The position numbers and the translations under genes are program-made. The notes beneath the pieces were generated by a model. That model was not told the origin of the DNA. It made no database searches and saw only the letters and a list, made by a program, of their open reading frames with translations. From Calothrix sp. NIES-2098 (GTDB taxonomy: Bacteria > Cyanobacteriota > Cyanobacteriia > Cyanobacteriales > Nostocaceae): 64,000 nucleotides of DNA. The DNA lies in NCBI GenBank assembly GCA_002368175.1, contig AP018172.1:1672001-1736000 (forward strand), written 5' to 3'. This document shows, in pieces, positions 44,830 through 53,985 of this stretch; within the stretch, counting starts at the first letter, position 1, and each line of letters opens with the position of its first letter.

Positions 44830-45627
44830 TTACTCAGATCTAAAATATATTTCGTATTTTCCTATAAATTGCTGAATAAAACCTTTATTGAGAGTATTAA
44901 TTTGAGAACGATATGAGGAGATTGCCTTGATTTTTGTTTCCTGCACAGATGAAATTGAAATAAACCAAGCTGCCGCTATATCCTGCAAATTTAGCATAAT
45001 AAATATTGGTGCTTTCCAGAATAACCAAATCGGATACTGTAGCATTTCTGCTTTCATTTCTACTCGGTTAATTGCTGCTTTAACTAATTGATAAGTTGCT
45101 TCATGATCTCTATGGCAATCTTTGTGGTGGGGTACATAAACTTCTTGTGGTTGATATTTTTTCAACAGTTTATCTATCTGTTGAATTGTTTGTTGTTTAT
45201 TCTGAGTTACTAAGTGAGATAATTGTCCATCTGGCCGATCTAAAAAATAAACTTCTGATGGCTCTACTCCCAAAATCGCTAATGCTTGAACTGCCTCTTG
45301 TTTGCGAACGGTGATGAGTTGATTTTGAGAGTTAGTCTCTAAATTGCCTGATAGATGACCATCTGTTAGAAAAACTACAACTACTGATACTCCATGTTTT
45401 CGTTTGAGAGCAATCATTCCACCACAGCCAAATGTTTCATCATCTTGGTGTGGAGAAAACACCATCGCTGATTTCTGGCTCAATGTTAGTAACTTATTTC
45501 TATTATGTAAAATCCACTGAATTAGTAAACTAGAGTGAATATATTGAGTCTGCTCAATCCATGATTTAGGAACTATTCTTTGAATTATAGTTTTTGAGTT
45601 TTGTAAAAAGATTTTAACATCCATCAT
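44830..45627 (-). CDS. PIG-L/LmbE-family zinc deacetylase
   Basis: A 265-aa zinc-dependent N-deacetylase of the PIG-L/LmbE family, acting on N-acetylglucosamine-linked or related substrates. The metal and catalytic site PHQDDETFGCGG is intact near residue 58, VVVFLTDGHLSGNL follows, and the second His motif is seen as VPHHKDCHRDHEATYQLV near 160. It lies between a methyltransferase and a GT4 gene on the same strand. Together they look like a small set that adds, deacetylates and methylates a sugar, for instance on an exopolysaccharide precursor. This pathway role is inferred from context only. Confidence 0.85.
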   Translation of the reverse strand: MMDVKIFLQNSKTIIQRIVPKSWIEQTQYIHSSLLIQWILHNRNKLLTLSQKSAMVFSPHQDDETFGCGGMIALKRKHGVSVVVVFLTDGHLSGNLETNSQNQLITVRKQEAVQALAILGVEPSEVYFLDRPDGQLSHLVTQNKQQTIQQIDKLLKKYQPQEVYVPHHKDCHRDHEATYQLVKAAINRVEMKAEMLQYPIWLFWKAPIFIMLNLQDIAAAWFISISSVQETKIKAISSYRSQINTLNKGFIQQFIGKYEIYFRSE

Positions 45628-45687
45628 GATTGATCTATTAAATACATAATTACTAGCGATTTATTTAGAGGGCAGAAATAAACTTTA

Positions 45688-46836
45688 TTAAGTTATTTCT
45701 GCCAATCTTAAGATTTGGTTTTGAGATTGAAGTACATCTTTATAAAGGGTGAGATATTGTGAAGCTACTCTGTAGGGCTGAAAATGTTCTTGAGCATAAG
45801 ACTGTGCTCGTTTTGACCAATGCCATAGCAGATCGGGCTGTTGTAGAATCTCTGTGAGGTAATGTGCTGCTTCTTGAGGATTAGATGGCAATACAAGACC
45901 AAGATTTTGCTCCTTAAACACATCAGCGATGTTAAGTGTATTTGCTATAGCACAGGGTAATCCAATATGCATAGCATTGGCGATAGAAAGTCCAAATACT
46001 TCACTACGAGAAGTTTGAATATAACAACTAGCTTCAGAGAGTACCTGAGCTTTTTCTTTGCCAAAAACTGGAGGATGCAAGTAGACATTTGCTGGAAGTT
46101 CTAGTCCAATTTTTTTGATATTTCTAGCTAATTTCCTATTTGGAGCTTCCCCATATAAATGTACTTCTATATCTGTTGATAAGTAACGAGCAATTTTTAT
46201 TAGGTTATCTAGCCCTTTAGCTATTAAGTCAAAACGTCCTAGATAAACGAGCCGTTTTTGCTCTAAATTACCTTTCCAACCTTGTTCTGTAATTCCTGTA
46301 TCTACTGGATTTGTAATCAAACGTAGTTCTCCTGTGAAGTTAGGTAATAACTCTCGTAGTACTTTTCCTTCTCTGGGAGTCATAAATGTAATTGCCGCAG
46401 CCTGAGTGAATCTCTGTTTTTCGAGAATTAAAAAATAAATAATTTTTTTTAATAAGTTTCTTTTAAGATGTAGAGGAAACAGCATTGCATGAGGAGTTAT
46501 GACATATGGAATTTTTTTATTGAATAGCTTTCTAGCTAGATCGGCTTGTTGAGGAATAAAGATTGAATGCATATGAACAATATCTGGTCGAATATTATCA
46601 AGTAAATCCTTCAGATATTTTTGTTTATAACCCCAAACTTTTGCTGGAATACATATTAGCTTGATTCCTAATTTTTCAGCAGAAGATACTAAATTTTTAT
46701 TTGGTTCATTCTCAACTAAAAGCATAACATGAAATCCCAAGCTGGATTGGATCTTAGCTATAGACCAAATAACATTGTTTACCCCAGAAACTGCTTCAAG
46801 AGAAGCTTCTGCACCTATATGCAAAATTTTCATCAT
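45688..46836 (-). CDS. GT4-family glycosyltransferase
   Basis: A 382-aa retaining glycosyltransferase with a GT-B fold. Its N-terminal domain begins KILHIGAEASLEAVSGV. The donor-binding C-terminal domain has LVYLGRFDLIAKGLDNLI and SEVFGLSIANAMHIGLP. In that last motif the usual E-x7-E has Asn in place of the second Glu, which may affect donor binding or specificity. It is the first gene of the minus-strand group and probably shares a transcript with the deacetylase 60 bp downstream. Donor and acceptor unknown. AT-rich codon use suggests possible transfer. Confidence 0.85.
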   Translation of the reverse strand: MMKILHIGAEASLEAVSGVNNVIWSIAKIQSSLGFHVMLLVENEPNKNLVSSAEKLGIKLICIPAKVWGYKQKYLKDLLDNIRPDIVHMHSIFIPQQADLARKLFNKKIPYVITPHAMLFPLHLKRNLLKKIIYFLILEKQRFTQAAAITFMTPREGKVLRELLPNFTGELRLITNPVDTGITEQGWKGNLEQKRLVYLGRFDLIAKGLDNLIKIARYLSTDIEVHLYGEAPNRKLARNIKKIGLELPANVYLHPPVFGKEKAQVLSEASCYIQTSRSEVFGLSIANAMHIGLPCAIANTLNIADVFKEQNLGLVLPSNPQEAAHYLTEILQQPDLLWHWSKRAQSYAQEHFQPYRVASQYLTLYKDVLQSQNQILRLAEIT

Positions 46837-47844
46837 GATTTCTACTCCATAATTTGGAATTAGCAGAATTTGGACTTTATTTAGATGCCAACCTCATTTC
46901 TATTTGAGATGTTGCAAGTCAAAACCACAATTTAAATGCAGAGATAAGGCTATCTGGAATTTATGCCAGTTTGCACTTAAATCATCAGCTCATATTAATT
47001 CCAATTGGATAAAGATCTACAGATTACTAAAACAGTTAAATTTGATGGCTTCAGTGATTTATTTAGATCAATGCTACAAAATGCTTTGATAACTTCTTAA
47101 CTGAATCACTTTTACTACATCATAACACTTGAAGATGTAAATTTGTTGTGGTAGAAAAATGATAAATTATCGTCAAATTGTTGACACATTATTGACACAA
47201 ACTTTCTCACAAATAGCCAATAATGTAAAGCTAGGTATTCTGATTACGTCAGTAAAAACACAATGCAATTATCCAATTCCAATTGGCCTCTAGCTAAATA
47301 AGTAGGGGTTCTGATGGACTAACCTGCTTATCTAGACAATATAGGTTTTATTTATATTTTTAAATGCTTATGAAAACCTGTTAATATTCAAGTTTAGTCT
47401 ATGATTCGTGATGTAGCAATCCTATTTGATTTGCAAACATCGAGAAGCTCAAATTATCCTATATCTGCTGTGCCAATGCTATCTCTAATCGATTTTCACC
47501 AAGAGTGCGGATATAAAAGCGATTGTAGTAAGGTATAGGTTGGCGATCGCTAATTATTTTTCCCTATGGGCTTGAAGATGCGCTTCAAAAGCATCCAAGT
47601 TTTAAAAGTTTTGGGTGAATATAATTTGCTACTACACAAGCGAAATCCAAGTGGTGCGCGAACTGTTCCAAAACTGTGCCATAGAACAATAGCATTACAG
47701 CCTCTACTTGGGGAGAAGATGTAACTTGAAGTTTGCTAGCCGAGAAGTAGGAGATAGTAGTTGAGATTTATGTATATCTACTGAACAAATTTGATTAACA
47801 GAAGTATTCTGTCTTCAGCCCATTACTTAATACAGTAGGCAATC
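46837..47844. other. 1-kb region without an intact gene, with a possible gene relic
   Basis: AT-rich spacer between the GT4 gene (-) and the SGNH hydrolase gene (+). A 61-codon frame at 46904-47089 looks spurious. Between 47459 and 47790 the minus strand shows protein-like stretches in different frames, described in the findings. The stretch 47090-47450 shows nothing I can name. Confidence 0.5.
47459..47790 (-). pseudogene. possible decayed gene with frameshifts
   Basis: On the minus strand the frame containing VEAVMLLFYGTVLEQ and DFACVVANYIHPKLL stops, a second frame continues as LDAFEAHLQAHREK, and a third as PYYNRFYIRTLGENRLEIAL, ending at 47459-47461. Together they give about 105 collinear residues with protein-like composition, but two frameshifts would be needed. 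No family is assigned; chance cannot be excluded. Confidence 0.3.
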
Positions 47845-49455
47845 ATGACAAATGTATCGAGTTCTATATTAGATCCCAAAACCCCACCGGATGTGGTTAT
47901 CTCTGTGCAACCGCGTAAACCAGTCACAGACCCAACTTTGGGTATTGCTGTGAATGTTAACAAAACGGGAACTCCCAAAAATCGGCTGGTAACGGTAGGC
48001 GACTCAATCACGCAGGGTTTTCAAAGTGGAGCTATATTTAATACGCAACTCTCATATCCAGCAATTATTGCCAAAGAATTGGGTTGGGGGGAACTACGCT
48101 ATCCTACTTATCAGGGGCCAAAAGATGGATTGCCATTAAATGTGGAACGCTTGGCTCATGAACTAGACAAAAAGTTTGGCCCTAACATCAACCCGTTAGA
48201 GTTTGTTGGTGCTGCCTTATTTATACGCAAATTCTTAGATATCAATGAAAACTATTGGGAACGGGGAGAAGGTTCGCTGTTTCCCATTCAACAAGGCATA
48301 AATCACAACCTAGCCGTCTATGGATGGGATTTACGCAATACCATCTCGCGAAATGCAGACATCTGCATCAATATTCTCAAGAATAATCCGCCAAAGGATG
48401 ATTATCTGCGGTTAATGGTTGAGTATCATAACGAAAGGACAGCTATTCGAGCTTTAAACTCAGCACGGGATGCTAATGGTGCAGCACTTTCGCCAGTACA
48501 AGCAGCCGCAGCTTTGGGTGAAGAAGGTACGTTAGACATGGAAGGAATTGAAACGCTAATTGTGTTAATTGGTGCGAATAACGCTTTGGGCAGTATTCTC
48601 ACTTTTAACGTGGCCTGGAGTGATACAGGCTATGACGATATGGATGTCAACGATAAGTATACTGTTTGGCGTCCGATTCACTTTAAAGCAGAACTCGATC
48701 GCTTAGTTGCGGAAGTCAAAAACATCCGCGCTCGTCATGTAATTTTTGGTACAGTACCTCACATTACGATTGTGCCTTTTGCCCGTGGGGTCGATCAAAA
48801 GCTAGCACCAGGTTCTCGCTACTTCCCTTACTACACCTTACCCTGGATTGAAGACAAGGATTTTGACCCCAACAAACACCCAAACCTCACCGGACAGGAA
48901 GCGAGAGCAATTGATAGTGCGATCGACCAGTATAACGACTATATAACTGATGCCGTGCGTCAAGCTCGTACTGAGGGCAGAGATTGGTATTTATTTGACG
49001 CTGCGGGATTGTTAGATAGGTTAGCATCCCGGCGTTATTTACAAGACCCGGAAGCGAAACCAGAATGGTGGGACGAAGTTGGCGGTGCTTACCCATTACC
49101 TGCTGAATTGCAAGCGCTAACACCCGTACCTGATTCTCGCTTCTTTCTTTCCGGGCCAAATGGTCGTACCCAAGGCGGTTTATTTTCTTTAGATGGGATT
49201 CATCCAACAACGATTGGCTATGGAATTATTGCACAGGAAGTGATTAAAATTATGCAACTGGCAGGGGTGAAGTTTTATCAACAAGATGGTAAAACTGAGC
49301 GTACTGGTGATATTCAGGTGAATTTTCAAAGTTTGATTGCTGTAGATTCGCTAATTTCTCGTCCACCGCGAAACTTGATCGAGATTATGGATATTGTCGG
49401 CGGATTGGACAAGAATTTTAATATCTTGAGCAGTTTGCTGAAAAATAATTATTGA
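47845..49455 (+). CDS. SGNH/GDSL-type hydrolase
   Basis: A 536-aa hydrolase of the SGNH superfamily, which includes lipases, esterases and deacetylases. Block I is LVTVGDSITQGF with the nucleophile Ser near residue 55. The oxyanion Asn block is IVLIGANNALGSIL and the catalytic Asp-His block is LDGIHPTTIGYGIIAQEV near 450. It is longer than typical SGNH enzymes (about 200-350 aa) because of insertions between blocks. No signal peptide is clear. Substrate unknown; transcribed alone. Confidence 0.82.
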   Translation: MTNVSSSILDPKTPPDVVISVQPRKPVTDPTLGIAVNVNKTGTPKNRLVTVGDSITQGFQSGAIFNTQLSYPAIIAKELGWGELRYPTYQGPKDGLPLNVERLAHELDKKFGPNINPLEFVGAALFIRKFLDINENYWERGEGSLFPIQQGINHNLAVYGWDLRNTISRNADICINILKNNPPKDDYLRLMVEYHNERTAIRALNSARDANGAALSPVQAAAALGEEGTLDMEGIETLIVLIGANNALGSILTFNVAWSDTGYDDMDVNDKYTVWRPIHFKAELDRLVAEVKNIRARHVIFGTVPHITIVPFARGVDQKLAPGSRYFPYYTLPWIEDKDFDPNKHPNLTGQEARAIDSAIDQYNDYITDAVRQARTEGRDWYLFDAAGLLDRLASRRYLQDPEAKPEWWDEVGGAYPLPAELQALTPVPDSRFFLSGPNGRTQGGLFSLDGIHPTTIGYGIIAQEVIKIMQLAGVKFYQQDGKTERTGDIQVNFQSLIAVDSLISRPPRNLIEIMDIVGGLDKNFNILSSLLKNNY

Positions 49456-49708
49456 CAAAATCTGTTTTTTCTCTGCGTTGTCTGCGGTTCAAAAATAATT
49501 GATTAAACCACAGAAGCGCAGAGGAGGACACTTATACCATTTCACGAAAAATCTGATGCAAATAAAGCATCAATAGGAGTAGGAGGAAAGGAACTCCAAC
49601 GATGAAGATGGATTGACAAACCATTGACCAAACAAGCAATCAGGGTAATAAAACCCAGAAGAAAACAAGACAAAAGTTCGAGCTAAACCAATGACAAATG
49701 ACAAATGA

Positions 49709-50329
49709 CTATTTCACTTCAAACCGTTGATCGCTAATTTGCCGACCTTCAAGAAACATCTGCACTTGCCAATTTCCAACCGGCGCAGTCGCACCAATAG
49801 TATAGCGACAGTGAGTATCCCAAATAGATGTATTAATCTCGCGAGTTTGATAACGATTTTGCTTGACGATTTGACCGTTGGGATCAATCCAATTACAAGA
49901 TAGAGACAGCTTTTTACCCACAGGTGCATCCTTTAAAGTCACGCGGTAAAAAACTTCTTGGCTGTCTTGCCGAGAGATAGTATTGAGATTACCGCTATCT
50001 GCAACTAAAGTAATGCGGTCTTGCTGAGTAGAAACACGAGAGATGAGAGAATTATTTTGTTGGATGAAAAATACCGTAGATGCGATCGCAACTACAAAAG
50101 CAGCAACTACTCCAGAAATAATCCAGCGATTTCTGCGTTGCTGTACTTTTAATGCTTGTCGTCGCCGTAACTGAATAATGGCTTCATCAAGTAATTCTGG
50201 CGGTAAATTCAATTCTTGTAAAATTTCTCTAATTTGCTGTTTGTCGAGTTCCGCTTCTTGACGTATTTGTAGCCCTTGTACTTCAGTAATGATTTGTGAT
50301 AACTGCTCTTGATTGAGTCGCTCTGTCAT
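49709..50329 (-). CDS. membrane-anchored protein with DUF3859-like C-terminus
   Basis: A 206-aa cyanobacterial protein. Residues about 1-65 form a charged helical region (LNQEQLSQIITEVQGL and ELLDEAIIQLRRRQAL). One membrane helix lies near 72-92 (ISGVVAAFVVAIASTVFFI). The outer part ends in VGNWQVQMFLEGRQISDQRF, a pattern of the DUF3859 family. ATG 50329 is chosen because AGGAG lies about 11 bases upstream; a more distal start at 50359 has no support. It follows a secreted SH3-like protein gene by about 50 bp on the same strand. Function unknown. Confidence 0.65.
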   Translation of the reverse strand: MTERLNQEQLSQIITEVQGLQIRQEAELDKQQIREILQELNLPPELLDEAIIQLRRRQALKVQQRRNRWIISGVVAAFVVAIASTVFFIQQNNSLISRVSTQQDRITLVADSGNLNTISRQDSQEVFYRVTLKDAPVGKKLSLSCNWIDPNGQIVKQNRYQTREINTSIWDTHCRYTIGATAPVGNWQVQMFLEGRQISDQRFEVK

Positions 50330-50381
50330 AATTAACACAACTCCTATAAAAAACTTCAATTAATCGAGAGCCAAAATTAAC

Positions 50382-51050
50382 TTAGGGATTTTTCACAGAG
50401 CATAACCTGAGATTTCCAGAACTGGCAAAGCTACCATCAGAAACCCAACCTTGCTTCGGAGAGGCGATCGCTATCCAATTTCTACCATCTACTTCTAAAA
50501 TTGAAGCGGGAAAGCTATCTGGTCTGACAGTTCTCCCATTAGCGACTACTCCCAGCAGTCTGGAATTTGTCCTTGGTTCTGACCGAATTAGCAAGCCTTT
50601 TTTAGTCCCACTAGAATAAACGCGCAGACAGTTCACATTATTCAAACTCTTTTTAATTGCAGTGCTGCTGTAAGTATGCAAGAAACGCCCTCCAGACCAA
50701 CAGCCAGATTCTACCTGTCCTGTACCGATACGATTAATTGAATTACTCAACCTAAACCAATACTCAATCGGTGTATTAGCTTTGGTATCAGTTTTACAAG
50801 CATTCTCAAAATCTAAATATCCTCCCAACTCCATATTAGAAAAACCCGAATCAAAATCTGCACTACCAGCTTCCGCTTGAGGTCGCCACAAACTCCAGCC
50901 TGGTTCTGGTTGGTTGCGAGAACCGTTAGGATTGGCGGAATTTGCTTGCACGGTCAGCGACGATCCCAAGCATAATGTACTAGCTATCAATACCTGCGCT
51001 AACACTGAGGAAAACTGTAAACTTGGAGGATATTTGAGGAGTTTAAGCAT
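50382..51050 (-). CDS. secreted protein with bacterial SH3-like domain
   Basis: A 222-aa exported protein. The N-terminus has a classical signal sequence (VLAQVLIASTLCLGSSLTVQA, cleaved near ANS). The C-terminal 75 residues resemble a bacterial SH3 domain (LRVYSSGTKKGLLIRSEP, then WIAIASPKQGWVSDGSF), which often binds peptidoglycan. The middle (about 45-130) has several cysteines and no named fold. It probably works in the periplasm or cell wall. ATG at 51050 is preferred over GTG 51056. Confidence 0.65.
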   Translation of the reverse strand: MLKLLKYPPSLQFSSVLAQVLIASTLCLGSSLTVQANSANPNGSRNQPEPGWSLWRPQAEAGSADFDSGFSNMELGGYLDFENACKTDTKANTPIEYWFRLSNSINRIGTGQVESGCWSGGRFLHTYSSTAIKKSLNNVNCLRVYSSGTKKGLLIRSEPRTNSRLLGVVANGRTVRPDSFPASILEVDGRNWIAIASPKQGWVSDGSFASSGNLRLCSVKNP

Positions 51051-51139
51051 TAACACTGAACTATGTTGTTAAATATTTGCTGATTGTAGCTCCTGAGCGA
51101 TCGCTGTGAGAAGACATAACTCCACTACATGGGTTATAT

Positions 51140-51835
51140 CTATTCATCCTCGTTTTTCAGTGCAGGTATGGTTTTAATCAAGCGTTTTTGTAAAGCGACT
51201 ACTACAGCTTGAGTGCGATCGCTCACTTCTAATTTCTGTAAAATCGCATGGATATGAACTCGCACTGTTCCCGGCGCAATATATAGTGCATGAGCAATTT
51301 CTTGATTAGTTTTTCCGGCTGCTAACAGCGAGAGAATTTCGTGTTCGCGCTGAGTTAGGGGATTGGCAAGTTTGGTAATATTCTCGAATTCAGGTGGAGA
51401 AGCTTCTAAGCTAAGAGAAGAACGAATTTCTTTGGTTGCAGTTGCATCCCACCAAGAAGCACCAGCCGCTACAGAACGCAATGCTAAAACTAATTTTTCC
51501 GCAGCAATTCCTTTGAGACAGTAGCCTTGCGCGCCTGCGTCAATCAACCGCGTAATTAGCGGCTTTTGCGAATGGGAAGTCAAAACTAGGATTGGTAGCG
51601 AGGGATTTTCCTGCTTAATTTGTCTACAAGCTTCAATTCCGCCAATTCCTGGTAAACCTACATCCAACAACACCACATCTAGAGGCGTTTGCTTTACTAC
51701 CTCGATAGCTGTTTCACCATCTTCAGCCTCAGCGACAATCTCTAACCCTGGTTCTTGTTGCAATCGCACGCGCAAACCCAAGCGAAAGAGTTCATCGTCC
51801 TCAACAAGGAGAATTTTGATTGGGGTAGAGGACAT
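51140..51835 (-). CDS. NarL/LuxR-family response regulator
   Basis: A 231-aa DNA-binding response regulator. The receiver has KILLVEDDELFRLGL, the phospho-Asp in VVLLDVGLPGIGG near residue 58 and VLTSHSQ. The LuxR-type helix-turn-helix is LTQREHEILSLLAAGKTNQEIA to TVRVHIHAILQKLEVSDRTQA near 165-215. The upstream kinase stop codon is separated by one base from this ATG (TGA-A-ATG), so the two are translated together as a two-component pair. Target genes unknown. The neighbouring kdp operon is a possibility only by position. Confidence 0.9.
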   Translation of the reverse strand: MSSTPIKILLVEDDELFRLGLRVRLQQEPGLEIVAEAEDGETAIEVVKQTPLDVVLLDVGLPGIGGIEACRQIKQENPSLPILVLTSHSQKPLITRLIDAGAQGYCLKGIAAEKLVLALRSVAAGASWWDATATKEIRSSLSLEASPPEFENITKLANPLTQREHEILSLLAAGKTNQEIAHALYIAPGTVRVHIHAILQKLEVSDRTQAVVVALQKRLIKTIPALKNEDE

Positions 51836-51836
51836 T

Positions 51837-52940
51837 TCACACAGTTACAGCAGATTGAAATGGGTAAACAGGCAGTTTGAAAGCAAACATCGCACCAGTA
51901 GGTACTCTATTCTCTGCCCAAATTATACCTCCGTGAGCTTCAATAATTTGCCGAGATAGATAAAGCCCCAATCCCGAACCTTTGGCTTGGCGATCGCTAT
52001 GTCCTTGGTAAAATCTTTCAAATAAATAAGGAAACTCTTCTAGCTGTATTCCTGCACCTGTATCTAAAATCTTCACCACTTGGTAAGAGGCTTGGGGTTC
52101 TAAGACTACTTCCACCCTTGCACCCCGCCGGGAATGATTAATTGCGTTCACTAAAAGATTATTAAAAACTCTTTGGAGTTGCAGTGCATCACCTTGAACC
52201 CACAATGCACGTCGCCAATCAGAATCACCATAACTCACTGAGAGATGAACGCGACGATTAGCAGCTAATTCAATTAAACTACTTGATGCATCCTCTGCTA
52301 AGTTGGTTAAATCTACAGGTGCTAAGTCCAGCTTTAAGCCTTCAGTATCGTTGCGATAGATATCTAATAAAGTTTCTAAAAGTTGTAGGGAAGTTTTGTG
52401 GCTGCGCGCCATTGTTGCTAAGACTTGTTGCTGGGTTGGTAATACCGGGCCAAATTTTTCTTGTTGAAAGGCTTTGATAGTTTCAATTGCACCTAGCAAT
52501 GGTGTTTTTAAATCATGGGTAAGTGTCGAAGCGAAATCTTCTCGGAGTTTGACTAATTCCTCTTGTGATTCTAATTTGGCACGGGTGAGGGCGATCGCAT
52601 CTTGAGAACGACGCAGGCGATCGCTTAAAATACCTGTGACGATCAAAGCCATTGAAGCGATCGCACGACTGGCAATTGTGGATGCTTTGATAACTCCACC
52701 CTCTGGTAACCAAAGATTTAAAATCGTTAAGCATACAGCAATCAAGGTTGCTTGTAAGGTTGCAATCCCCCCAAACCATGAGTTTGTTAATAATATTGGC
52801 CCTGTATAAAGATAGCCAAATACATATTCAGTTGGTGTAGAAAACTCCATCAGCATGACAGCAACAAACAGGCTTGATATGACTGTCAATCTGCTCACTT
52901 GGGAGTTATTAGATAGTAATTTCGCTGAAAATAGTTTCAT
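51837..52940 (-). CDS. membrane sensor histidine kinase
   Basis: A 367-aa kinase. The N-terminus carries about four hydrophobic segments in residues 20-110 (VMLMEFSTPTEYVFGYLYTG, LIAVCLTILNLWL). A short coiled coil leads to the HisKA motif FASTLTHDLKTPLLG (phospho-His near 146) and the ATPase part with NNLLVNAINHS, DTGAGI and GSGLGLYLSRQIIEAHGG. It has no large periplasmic sensor, so it may sense membrane or cell-envelope state. ATG at 52940 is preferred; the upstream part is low-complexity GGGGCAT sequence. It is paired with the response regulator. It is not a KdpD: it lacks the long cytosolic KdpD and Usp-type domains. Confidence 0.88.
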   Translation of the reverse strand: MKLFSAKLLSNNSQVSRLTVISSLFVAVMLMEFSTPTEYVFGYLYTGPILLTNSWFGGIATLQATLIAVCLTILNLWLPEGGVIKASTIASRAIASMALIVTGILSDRLRRSQDAIALTRAKLESQEELVKLREDFASTLTHDLKTPLLGAIETIKAFQQEKFGPVLPTQQQVLATMARSHKTSLQLLETLLDIYRNDTEGLKLDLAPVDLTNLAEDASSSLIELAANRRVHLSVSYGDSDWRRALWVQGDALQLQRVFNNLLVNAINHSRRGARVEVVLEPQASYQVVKILDTGAGIQLEEFPYLFERFYQGHSDRQAKGSGLGLYLSRQIIEAHGGIIWAENRVPTGAMFAFKLPVYPFQSAVTV

Positions 52941-52943
52941 TGG

Positions 52944-52978
52944 AATGGGGCATGGGGCATGGGGCATTGGGCATTGGG
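52944..52978. repeat. heptanucleotide low-complexity tract (GGGGCAT)
   Basis: About five head-to-tail copies of a 7-bp unit, GGGGCAT grading to TGGGCAT, lie just upstream of the kinase ATG. This is the STRR-type heptanucleotide repeat found in heterocystous cyanobacteria. A similar tract abuts the kdpA stop at 55717-55742. Confidence 0.65.
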
Positions 52979-52995
52979 TATTTGTCAGCTATCCT

Positions 52996-53697
52996 TCATA
53001 ATTCATCTTTTATTCTGAGATTTTCTACAAAACTCTGGTGTTCTGCACTTGTTAAACCTTGCTGCAAAACTTCTAAGACTCTAGCTAAATTTCCGGTTAA
53101 TAATGCCGCTTTGTCTAACCATAAACCCGGAAATATTTGGGAACAAATCACACCATCAGCATTAGGTGTAAGCTTTATATATTCGCCTTCTTGTAACTTA
53201 AACCAATCAAATTCACCGTCATAAACTCGCCAAACTAAATATTCTTGCACTTGATTGCGACGGTATACTTTTAACTTGTCGTGTAAATCTAAAGAAACAC
53301 TACTAGCTGCAATTTCCACAATTAACTCTGGCGCACCTTCAATATAGTCATCATCGCTAACACGCGTCTGTCCCCCATGAGTAATGAGCAAACACGCATC
53401 TGGTTGAGGTTCATTATCTGCATCTAAGCGCACAGTGGCATTATCGCCCAACTCTACCCCAGGCGTAGCAGATTCATATAAGCCCAACCAAGTGATTATA
53501 TAAGCATGGGGTTTCCCATGACTTCTAAAACGTAACGGAGATGCCATATACACAATTCCTTCAATCAGTTCCGCTTTTTTCACTTCAGGCATAGCATGAT
53601 AACGACGCTCAAATTCAGCGCGAGTGAGTTTATCACCATTTTCTAAAGGTGGAAGTGTTGAGAGAGGAATGCTAATTGCGTTAGGGCGTGTAATCAT
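52996..53697 (-). CDS. Uma2-family (DUF820) putative endonuclease
   Basis: A 233-aa Uma2 protein. It shows the family opening with MPEVKKAELIEGIVYMASP, the active-site-like region QPDACLLI and PELIVEIAASSVSLDLHDK, and EYLVWRVYDGEFDWF. GGAG before the ATG at 53697 supports that start over a GTG at 53709. The nuclease activity is predicted from the fold, and the biological role is unknown. It lies between the two-component genes and kdpA, transcribed away from kdpA. Confidence 0.82.
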   Translation of the reverse strand: MITRPNAISIPLSTLPPLENGDKLTRAEFERRYHAMPEVKKAELIEGIVYMASPLRFRSHGKPHAYIITWLGLYESATPGVELGDNATVRLDADNEPQPDACLLITHGGQTRVSDDDYIEGAPELIVEIAASSVSLDLHDKLKVYRRNQVQEYLVWRVYDGEFDWFKLQEGEYIKLTPNADGVICSQIFPGLWLDKAALLTGNLARVLEVLQQGLTSAEHQSFVENLRIKDEL

Positions 53698-53985
53698 ATT
53701 TTGCTCCACAGCAATTTAACTATTAATCTCATTTTAAGGAAGTAATTACACAATTTCCGCAGCGAATGCAGTGAAGTAAAAAGATGAATGTAAATATTTT
53801 TGTTTAGATACTTATATAAACGCCCTAAACGCTAGATATAGAAATAATAAACGCTACCCACATCAAAAATAAGCCTGTTTTTATATCTTATATATATTGT
53901 TTTTATTTCTAACCCAATTGATGATGTAAGTAAATTAACAATTTGTATTACAAGTTACGAATTGACTTATCAATTGGTATAACTC

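Noticed and set aside
46904..47089. 61-codon open frame in the 1-kb gap
   Set aside because: Composition looks non-coding and there is no start signal.
51140..52940. Two-component pair as KdpDE
   Set aside because: The kinase lacks the long KdpD N-terminal and Usp-like domains, and the regulator has a LuxR-type rather than OmpR-type DNA-binding domain.
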